Positions 1 through 5,258 of a DNA stretch of 8,412 nt are shown here, one piece after another (position 1 is the stretch's first letter; every line of letters begins with the position of its first letter). Position numbers and translations under genes: made by a program. The notes under the pieces were generated by a model. The model did no database searches, was not told the origin of the DNA, and saw only the letters and a list, made by a program, of their open reading frames with translations. The stretch lies in assembly GCA_016934095.1 (NCBI GenBank), contig JAFGTO010000155.1, positions 1 to 8,412 on the forward strand, read 5' to 3'. Origin of the DNA: Candidatus Glassiibacteriota bacterium (GTDB taxonomy: Bacteria; Gemmatimonadota; Glassbacteria; GWA2-58-10).

Positions 1-569
1 GTGTCGATCACTTTTATCCCGGTGCCGTTCCAGCTTATCAGGTCCCCGCCTGCCACCTTGCGGCCGACCCGGATGCTCCGGCGGATGGTGTTCCAGTGCG
101 AGCGGCAGTTATAATTGATATAGATTTTCACTGAGCTCCAGAAAGACTCCACGTCCTCGAAAAAGCGGGCCTCCCCTGCAGGCACATCCACCTGGAAGCC
201 GTAATCCTCCAGGTCGCAGAGCCCCTGTACCTGGTCCCGGTGGTGGTGGGTGACCAGCACCCGGTCGACTTTGTCCACGCCTATCTCCTTCAGATGCTCC
301 AGCACCCGCCCTGAGCCGAAATCGACCAGCAGGGCGCTGTTTTCATGCTTCAGCACGTAGACGTTGCAGCAGTCTTCGAGCCGGTAAAGGTTCTCGCTCA
401 GCCTGCTCCAGCCGCCGGTGGGAGTGAAATCTCCCTCGTGCGACCTCCCGGGATCGAAGGGAAAGTCCTCGACCACTCTTATTGCCGGCGGCCCCTGGCC
501 TGGTGCGCATCCCGGCAGCATCGCCAAAGAGCCTGCCATCGCAGCCGCAATTGGCATTAACAGACGCAT
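1..569 (-). CDS. MBL-fold metallo-hydrolase, putative lipoprotein (partial, C-terminus beyond window)
   Basis: This is the first 189 codons of a metallo-beta-lactamase-fold protein; the reading frame is open to the window edge. Residues 107-113 read THHHRDQ, which fits the HxHxDH metal-binding signature (H108, H110, D112) with Gln in place of the last His. It follows a strand-like 'ALLVDFGSG' segment (about 87-95) that is typical of the fold. The N-terminus MRLLMPIAAAMAGSLAMLPGC is a short hydrophobic signal ending in a lipobox-like L-P-G-C (C21), so an envelope lipoprotein is likely. The start at 569 was chosen because AAGGAG at 582-577 lies 7 bases upstream of it. An in-frame ATG at 575 is only one base from that site. 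The family includes hydrolases of very different substrates (lactams, thioesters, phosphodiesters, lactones), and the remaining metal ligands are off the window, so no substrate can be named. Confidence 0.85.
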   Translation of the reverse strand, partial: MRLLMPIAAAMAGSLAMLPGCAPGQGPPAIRVVEDFPFDPGRSHEGDFTPTGGWSRLSENLYRLEDCCNVYVLKHENSALLVDFGSGRVLEHLKEIGVDKVDRVLVTHHHRDQVQGLCDLEDYGFQVDVPAGEARFFEDVESFWSSVKIYINYNCRSHWNTIRRSIRVGRKVAGGDLISWNGTGIKVID

Positions 570-632
570 CTGCATACTCCTTCCCGGAACGAAATGTAAG
601 GCGCTCCCTGTTTCAGTGATCCGCCGTGGAAA

Positions 633-672
633 ACCGGGGTGAGCTCCCCGGGGACCGGACCGGCACCCCGGT
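633..672 (-). other. GC-rich inverted repeat in the MBL gene leader
   Basis: ACCGGGGTG (633-641) and CACCCCGGT (664-672) are perfect 9-base reverse complements separated by 22 bases. Inside them is the palindrome TCCCCGGGGA (645-654). In the minus-strand transcript this lies between the promoter and the start codon, so the leader can fold strongly. It could be a transcript stabiliser or an attenuator-like element; no run of T follows, so it is not a standard terminator. I did not recognise a known riboswitch. Confidence 0.45.
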
Positions 673-697
673 GAGCCAAGCTCTGGAAACGACTCTA

Positions 698-726
698 ATT
701 ATTCTCTCATCCCCGGCCGGTGTCAA
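698..726 (-). promoter_or_regulatory. Sigma70-type promoter of the MBL-fold gene
   Basis: On the minus strand a perfect -35 TTGACA (726-721) is followed by a 17-base spacer and -10 AATAAT (703-698, five of six consensus bases). Transcription would start near 691 and leave a leader of about 120 bases before the ATG at 569. It points at the MBL gene and away from the CNB-domain gene. It is seen only as a sequence match. Confidence 0.65.
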
Positions 727-826
727 GTTATTATCCGGCGAAAAGCCCGAATAAAAGCAGTTTTTTGTATCCCCCGACCGAAGCCCAACTCGCCGCTGTC
801 GGCCTGCAATGCTTCCGCAGCCGATT

Positions 827-856
827 TTGGGTTTGCGTCAGTCCAGTGATTACAAT
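827..856 (+). promoter_or_regulatory. Possible sigma70-type promoter of the CNB-domain/AI-2E operon
   Basis: TTGGGT (827-832), an 18-base spacer and TACAAT (851-856) form a fair -35/-10 pair about 80 bases upstream of the TTG start at 937. The region between the divergent genes (570-936) holds this element, the minus-strand promoter and the inverted repeat. I see no further gene in it. Confidence 0.35.
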
Positions 857-936
857 ATATTTAGCTAGTGTAAAACTCCAACTTTCCTGTCGATACTTGC
901 TGCATCCCAATCCCACGGCTAGCGCGGGAGGCCGGT

Positions 937-1491
937 TTGAAAAGAGTAAGCGCCCTCTGGGGCAACATTTTCAAGGAACAGGCCGAGGATAAATCGATCA
1001 TCTCCATTCTCAAGCGTGTTCCGATTTTCTCCCAGCTTACCAAGACAGAGCTGAACCTGATCGAAAAGATAGTCTACCTGCGGAACTACCATGAAGACGA
1101 AATCATTTTTGTCGAGGGCGAACAGGGCGCCGGAATGTATATCATCGAATCCGGGAAAGTACGGATCTGCCTGGGGCCGAACACGGACGAGGCGCACGAG
1201 ATAGTCGTCCTGGAAGCCGGCGATTTTTTCGGCGACCTGGCACTGATCGACGATGCGCCGCGCTCGGCTACGGCGGTCGCCTTGAGCTCTTCCCGGCTGA
1301 TCGGCTTCTTTCGCTCGGACCTGATCTCGATTATCAACCGGATGCCGAGAATGGGAGTGAAAATCCAGCACAACATCCTCAAAATCCTGGTCCGCAGGCT
1401 GCGCAAGACCGATAAGAACCTGAACGAGATCCAGGAAGAGCTCCGTCGGGCAACTGAACGCACACACCAGACAGAGGGAAGCCAGGCATGA
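937..1491 (+). CDS. Stand-alone cyclic nucleotide-binding (CNB) domain protein
   Basis: A 184-residue cytoplasmic protein made of one CRP/cAMP-kinase-type CNB domain (about residues 24-125) and a helical tail (about 138-178, rich in K, R, E and Q). The phosphate-binding cassette is clear: residues 95-112 read GDFFGDLALIDDAPRSAT. R109 would hold the cyclic phosphate. D100 stands where most cAMP binders have the ribose-contacting Glu. There is no helix-turn-helix after the domain, so it is not a CRP-type transcription factor; it probably passes nucleotide binding on to a partner protein. The start is TTG at 937, with GGGAGG (926-931) five bases upstream. The next in-frame ATG (codon 67) would destroy the domain. 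The stop overlaps the start of the AI-2E gene (ATGA, 1488-1491), so the two are translationally coupled. The ligand (cAMP, cGMP or another) cannot be told. Confidence 0.88.
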   Translation: MKRVSALWGNIFKEQAEDKSIISILKRVPIFSQLTKTELNLIEKIVYLRNYHEDEIIFVEGEQGAGMYIIESGKVRICLGPNTDEAHEIVVLEAGDFFGDLALIDDAPRSATAVALSSSRLIGFFRSDLISIINRMPRMGVKIQHNILKILVRRLRKTDKNLNEIQEELRRATERTHQTEGSQA

Positions 1492-2615
1492 TTACCAGCC
1501 ACGCAGCCAAAGACGTGTCCGTGATATTCAGGCCGTGGTTCAAGCTCTCGATGCTGGCGGTGATCGCTCTCAGCATGGTTACTTTCCTGCTCTGGATCCC
1601 GGGCCTGCTGTCTTCCTTCCTGATCTCGATCATCCTTGTCTACATCCTTGCGCCTGCGGTGGATTTTCTCGAAAGAAGGGGCTGGAGCAGGATCATGTCG
1701 ATCCTCGCCCTGCTGTTTTCGATCCTGGCAGTGGTCATACTGGCCGGTGTGCTGATGAGCAACCTGCTGGTCAACGAATACGAGAAGTTCGCCTCGAACC
1801 TCGACGAGTACTCGACCCTGCTCAACAACGAGTTCAAGCGCCGGATGTTCGACCTGGAAAAACAACTGGGGCTAGACCGTTACGAGGCCGGCCAGCACCT
1901 GATCGAAACGGGCCAGGAAAAAATGAGCCAGGCCGTGATTTTCACCGGGACCACATTCGCCACCCTGATGACCTGGATCGCAGTGGTGCCGCTGCTGCTG
2001 TTTTTCTTCCTGCTCGACGGGTACCGGATCAAGAGGACTTTCGTGGGCTTTATGCCCAACCGGTATTTCGAGCTGACCCTGAACATCCAGCAGAAAACCA
2101 GCGAAATCGTGGGCAGTTTTATCAGGGCCAAGATGATCGAATCGGTGGCGGTGGGTATCTGCGCCTATGCCGGGTTCCTGGTGGTCGGCCTGCTATTCGA
2201 CAACCTCAATTACGCCCTTTTCCTGGCTATCCTGGTGGGTGTGTTCAACGTCATTCCCTACCTCGGCCCGCTGATCGGGGCCGTACCGGTGCTGCTGGTG
2301 GCTATCGTGCAGTACGTGCTCCTGCCGCAGTTGTCTGCGGAAACCGGCATGGTCGCCGCCTCCGCACCTAGCTGGGCCCCGGTAATGGCGGTCGTGGTGG
2401 TCCTGCTGTTCGCCCAGGCCGTGGACAATGTCTACCTGATCCCGGTCGTGCTCGGCGGCTCGGTGAACGTGCATCCCCTGATAGTGCTGCTTTCCGTGCT
2501 GTTAGGTGCCAAGATGCTGGGGATCACCGGCATGATCATCTCCATACCCCTGGCCAGCATGGTGCAGACCGTGGTCCGGGAAGTAGCCCTGGGGATCAAG
2601 GAGTTAAGGCACTGA
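1488..2615 (+). CDS. AI-2E family transporter (PerM/YdiK/TqsA-like membrane protein)
   Basis: A 375-residue inner-membrane protein of the AI-2E transporter family (formerly UPF0118). Hydrophobic spans are visible at about 21-38, 40-57, 70-91, 159-177, 217-238, 243-257, 262-280, 298-320, 328-344 and 347-360. A long polar stretch (about 92-150) lies between the third and fourth. Family landmarks are NVIPYLGPLIGAVP (254-267) and the C-terminal DNVYLIPVVLGG...NVHPL (313-331) followed by GAKMLGITGMIISIPLA (340-356). The length is normal for the family. Members have been linked to autoinducer-2 export (TqsA) and Na+/H+ antiport, but most have no known substrate; AI-2 transport should not be assumed. 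The ATG lies inside the end of the CNB-domain gene and has only a weak ribosome binding site of its own (AGAGGGA, about 1473-1479), which fits coupled translation. Regulation of this permease by the CNB protein is an inference from the overlap. Confidence 0.9.
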   Translation: MITSHAAKDVSVIFRPWFKLSMLAVIALSMVTFLLWIPGLLSSFLISIILVYILAPAVDFLERRGWSRIMSILALLFSILAVVILAGVLMSNLLVNEYEKFASNLDEYSTLLNNEFKRRMFDLEKQLGLDRYEAGQHLIETGQEKMSQAVIFTGTTFATLMTWIAVVPLLLFFFLLDGYRIKRTFVGFMPNRYFELTLNIQQKTSEIVGSFIRAKMIESVAVGICAYAGFLVVGLLFDNLNYALFLAILVGVFNVIPYLGPLIGAVPVLLVAIVQYVLLPQLSAETGMVAASAPSWAPVMAVVVVLLFAQAVDNVYLIPVVLGGSVNVHPLIVLLSVLLGAKMLGITGMIISIPLASMVQTVVREVALGIKELRH

Positions 2616-2639
2616 TCCCGGCGGCGCAGGCTGCCGGGA
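2616..2639 (+). terminator. Hairpin directly after the AI-2E gene, probable operon end
   Basis: TCCCGGCGGC (2616-2625) pairs with GCTGCCGGGA (2630-2639), including one G-T pair, around a GCAG loop. It begins on the base after the TGA stop. No run of T follows, so it is either a non-canonical terminator or a 3'-end stabiliser. Confidence 0.45.
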
Positions 2640-2698
2640 CTATGATACTGCCGTCCCGGACACTCCACTTACCGGCGGACTTTTTGCCCCGGTCCTTG

Positions 2699-2719
2699 TT
2701 TCACTGCTGCTTTCACTGC
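2699..2719. repeat. Two direct copies of TTTCACTGC upstream of the DUF2264 gene
   Basis: TTTCACTGC occurs at 2699-2707 and 2711-2719, separated by TGC, giving a 12-base period. It is followed by the palindrome GCCGGCCGGC (2718-2727). This lies 53-73 bases before the TTG start at 2772, where an operator could be, but no clear promoter hexamers accompany it. Chance duplication is possible. Confidence 0.35.
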
Positions 2720-2771
2720 CGGCCGGCCGCAAACCAATCCATTCTCCACAACCAGCAACGGGAGCGATAAA

Positions 2772-4796
2772 TTGAGCCGAACCCTGCCGAGAGTAGCGGT
2801 TTTCTGCCTGTCGGCGTGTGCGCTCTGCGCCGCCTGCCTGAGCGCCGCGAGCCCTGCAGCCGGGCCTGAAGCCCGTCTGCAGCTCAAAGCCGCGCCGGAT
2901 AAGACCCTTTCACCCTATACCGGCTATACCCGCGAGCACTGGGTCGAGATCGCCGGGCGGCTGATCGCCGGTTTCCTGCCTTATTTCGACAAGGACACCG
3001 GGATGCCGGATTTCCGCGGCACGGATGCCGAGAGCGGGCATTTCAAGCACACACCGGGCTTTACCGGCGAGTCTCGCAACGCGTTCGGGCGCACCATGAT
3101 CCTGGCCTCGCTGTATTCCGCGGCCACGGGGCTGAACACCGTGCCCGGTTACGGCGGCCCGTTGAACGGCCCTTACCTGACCGGGATCATCCGCGGCACC
3201 GACCCGGAAGACCCGGCCTACTGGGGGCCGACCGAGCGCTACGGCGCTTTCGGCAACCAGATAGCCCAGGCGGTGATGTACTGCCCTGAATACTACTGGG
3301 AGCCGCTGAGCCGGGACCAGAAAGAGCGCCTGGCCGCCTGGCTCAGGGTGCTGGCCGAGGGAGTGGGCTTCGAGTGCAACTGCTGGTACTTCAATACCGC
3401 GGCCGTGCCGGTGCTGGAGCGCTACGGCTACCCGTACGACTGCGACTATATCACCGAGAAGATGGAGCGCCTGCTCAACTGGTACTCGGGCAGCGGGTTT
3501 TTCATCGACGGCTGGAACCGCTCCTACGACTACTACAACTTCTGGGGCTTCCAGATGTTCAACCTCTTCCACTACAGCTACACCGACCCCTGGCGGGCAA
3601 AGTTCGGCCGGGCGATCCGCGAGTCCACCGCCGAGTTCATGGAGAGCTTCCCGATGTATTTCGGCAGCGACGGGGCCCCGGTGCCTTTCGGCCGCAGCCT
3701 GAGCTACCGCTGGGCCGCAGTCTGCCCGTTAGGCTATGCCGAGGCCGCGGGCCTGGGCACCCTGCCCCCGGGCATGGAGAGGAGGATCGCCTCGGCCTGC
3801 CTGAAACACTTCTGGGAGAAAGGGGCAATGAGCGCCAACGGCCTGCTGCAGGTGGGCTGGCACGGGCCGAACGCCATGGTCGGCGAGGACTACCTGCACC
3901 GCGGCGCGCCCTACTGGGCCTCGGTGGGGTTCAGCCCTCTGCTGCTGGCCGCCGACCACCCGTTCTGGACAGAGACCGAGCAGCCGATGCCGGCGGACAA
4001 CCTGGACCGGGTGAGAGTGGTCCCCGGCGCCCAGCTCGTGCTGCGCACCAACAGCCGGCGCGGCGAGGCCCGGCTCTACCCGGTGGGCAGCCCGCGCTAC
4101 TACCGGCCCGAGTGGGACACCGGCAACAAGTACTACCAGCACGCCTACTCCTCGGCCCTGGGCTTTATCGGCACCGGCACGGGCAAGTCTGTGGAGCTGG
4201 CCGCCGGGCGCTCAGGGGTGTCTCTGGACGGCAGGACCTGGGGCTACCGCCACCAGCCCGCCCCGGGGTTCCTCAGCCTATACCACAACACCAGTGTTTA
4301 CTCGGCGGACCTGGGTGCGGGCAAAGAAGCCCGGGTCTATACCAATACCCTGATCCTGGGGGATGGCGAGGTCCACGGGGTGTACCACGATTACCCTGAG
4401 CCGCTTTATATCAGGGTGGGCGGCTATGGTATCGCCGTGCCCCACGGCGCGAAAGCGGCGCAGGCTGCAGACAGCGACAGCCGGGCTGTCCGGGTCTCGG
4501 CCCGGCCTTACGAGAGCCTGCTGAAAATCCTCGAGGGCCCGGCAGGCAGGCTGGAGATGGTCGAGGTGGCCCCCCGCCAGGGCTGGAACCACAGCCACCT
4601 GTTCGGCGGCACGGGCGCATTCCCCCGGTGGACCAGCAGCGCTCCGGTGCCCCCGAAAACCCTGGTGATTTTTTATAATGACGCAGCCAGGGATGAGGCC
4701 CTGCAGGCCCCGGAAGTGAAGATCTCGCCGGATGAGATGGACCCCGGGCTGTGGGTCGAGGTGGATGGCAGGGTGAGTTTCTTCGAGCTGTTCTGA
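2772..4796 (+). CDS. Exported DUF2264-domain protein, putative carbohydrate-active enzyme
   Basis: A 674-residue protein matching the DUF2264 family. The N-terminal part (about 50-400) is rich in aromatic residues and is expected to form an (alpha/alpha)-barrel like those of several glycoside hydrolases and polysaccharide lyases. Landmarks are SRNAFGRT (101-108), CNCWYFNTA (202-210), FIDGWNRSYDYYNFWGF (244-260) and FGRSLSYRWA (306-315). The C-terminal part (about 415-670) looks like a beta-sandwich. The N-terminus is a signal peptide: MSRTLPR, then a hydrophobic core. LSAC (13-16) fits a lipobox, and a standard signal-peptidase cut near SAAS (24-27) is the alternative. The start is TTG at 2772 with GGGAG (2760-2764) seven bases upstream; the next ATG (codon 78) would remove the signal. 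The length is normal and no break is seen. My recollection that relatives have been assigned to a beta-glucuronidase family (GH154) is unverified. The substrate and catalytic residues are unknown. Confidence 0.82.
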   Translation: MSRTLPRVAVFCLSACALCAACLSAASPAAGPEARLQLKAAPDKTLSPYTGYTREHWVEIAGRLIAGFLPYFDKDTGMPDFRGTDAESGHFKHTPGFTGESRNAFGRTMILASLYSAATGLNTVPGYGGPLNGPYLTGIIRGTDPEDPAYWGPTERYGAFGNQIAQAVMYCPEYYWEPLSRDQKERLAAWLRVLAEGVGFECNCWYFNTAAVPVLERYGYPYDCDYITEKMERLLNWYSGSGFFIDGWNRSYDYYNFWGFQMFNLFHYSYTDPWRAKFGRAIRESTAEFMESFPMYFGSDGAPVPFGRSLSYRWAAVCPLGYAEAAGLGTLPPGMERRIASACLKHFWEKGAMSANGLLQVGWHGPNAMVGEDYLHRGAPYWASVGFSPLLLAADHPFWTETEQPMPADNLDRVRVVPGAQLVLRTNSRRGEARLYPVGSPRYYRPEWDTGNKYYQHAYSSALGFIGTGTGKSVELAAGRSGVSLDGRTWGYRHQPAPGFLSLYHNTSVYSADLGAGKEARVYTNTLILGDGEVHGVYHDYPEPLYIRVGGYGIAVPHGAKAAQAADSDSRAVRVSARPYESLLKILEGPAGRLEMVEVAPRQGWNHSHLFGGTGAFPRWTSSAPVPPKTLVIFYNDAARDEALQAPEVKISPDEMDPGLWVEVDGRVSFFELF

Positions 4797-4817
4797 GGCG
4801 GGGATTCCCGGGGCCCA

Positions 4818-4840
4818 GGGCGAGGCAGCATGCCTCGCCC
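4818..4840. repeat. Palindromic intergenic hairpin 1
   Basis: GGGCGAGGC (4818-4826) and GCCTCGCCC (4832-4840) form a perfect 9-base stem around AGCAT, just after the DUF2264 stop. The tail continues as CCCCTAC (4838-4844). It has no T run. It pairs in design with hairpin 2 at 4934-4953. Confidence 0.7.
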
Positions 4841-4933
4841 CTACGGCAGAATACAATGTTTTTACATCTTTGACCACGCACCTGGCAAGTACAAAGTAAT
4901 AAGGGCATAGAGGCCCTGCAACGTGGAATGTAG

Positions 4934-4953
4934 GGGCATGGCGTGCCATGCCC
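4934..4953. repeat. Palindromic intergenic hairpin 2, inverted relative to hairpin 1
   Basis: GGGCATGGC (4934-4942) and GCCATGCCC (4945-4953) form a perfect 9-base inverted repeat around GT. It is preceded by GTAGGGGC (4930-4937), the exact reverse complement of GCCCCTAC (4837-4844) at the end of hairpin 1. The stem middles differ (GAG versus ATG), yet each stem is fully paired. That is the pattern expected of a dispersed repeat family held by its structure. Confidence 0.7.
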
Positions 4954-4996
4954 ATTGCTGGGTTGCCTCATAGCTCCGGGCACGGATGAAAAAGTG

Positions 4997-5034
4997 CCCT
5001 CTTGAGAGGGGTGTCCGCGTAGCGGACGAGGTGT
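4997..5034 (+). repeat. REP-like double hairpin
   Basis: Two adjacent perfect stems: CCCTCT (4997-5002) with AGAGGG (5005-5010), and GTCCGC (5013-5018) with GCGGAC (5022-5027) around GTA. They are followed by GAGGTGTGT (5026-5034). Two short GC-rich hairpins joined by a short linker with a conserved-looking tail resemble REP-type elements spread by REP-associated tyrosine transposases (IS200-like). No such transposase gene lies in this window. Confidence 0.55.
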
Positions 5035-5044
5035 GTAAGCCGGG

Positions 5045-5196
5045 CATCTTCACAGCCCCGCCCGCAGATAAGGAACACAGGATCTACCTCTTAACCCAGC
5101 TCGTGCTTTGCGTCAGCCGAAGACTTGCGCCGTCTTTTGCGCAACATCGTCAGTTTTGTCGAACGTCAGGTTCGAGCGTTATAAGTAATCAAGGCT
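5045..5196. other. Non-coding stretch with short inverted and direct repeats
   Basis: No convincing gene is seen here. It holds the inverted repeat TCGAAC (5159-5164)/GTTCGA (5170-5175), the palindrome TTGCGCAA (5137-5144) and three copies of CGTCAG (5111, 5148, 5164). A promoter-like pair, TTGTCG (5156-5161) and TATAAG (5180-5185) with an 18-base spacer, points at the terminator that follows. The GTTCGA motif recalls a tRNA T-loop, but the other arms of a tRNA are absent. Confidence 0.4.
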
Positions 5197-5243
5197 GAAA
5201 GGGCCGCGCCCGTTAACACCGGTACGCGGCCCTTTCAATTTTT
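5197..5243 (+). terminator. Strong rho-independent terminator between convergent genes
   Basis: GAAAGGGCCGCG (5197-5208) and CGCGGCCCTTTC (5225-5236) form a perfect 12-base stem with a 16-base loop, followed by AA and five T (5239-5243). The T run makes it efficient for plus-strand transcripts, such as read-through from the DUF2264 gene about 400 bases upstream. It starts 15 bases beyond the GH20 stop, so it may also stop minus-strand transcripts, though on that strand no good T run follows the stem. Confidence 0.85.
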
Positions 5244-5258
5244 ATGCAAAAGAAACGC

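Noticed and set aside
919..1865. Minus-strand open frames opposite the CNB and AI-2E genes
   Set aside because: No family resemblance; they are antisense shadows of two genes with clear domain motifs.
3374..4399. A 341-codon open frame inside the DUF2264 gene in another plus-strand frame
   Set aside because: The composition (Arg, Gly, Pro, Leu) is that of a frame shadow. It shares its DNA with a well-supported gene and has no domain of its own.
5130..5190. Possible tRNA because of a GTTCGA motif
   Set aside because: No acceptor stem, D-arm or anticodon arm can be drawn around it; the motif is explained by the TCGAAC/GTTCGA inverted repeat.
4986..5198. A 70-codon open frame in the gap between convergent genes
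   Set aside because: It runs straight through the REP-like hairpins and ends inside the terminator stem, and no ribosome binding site or domain is visible.
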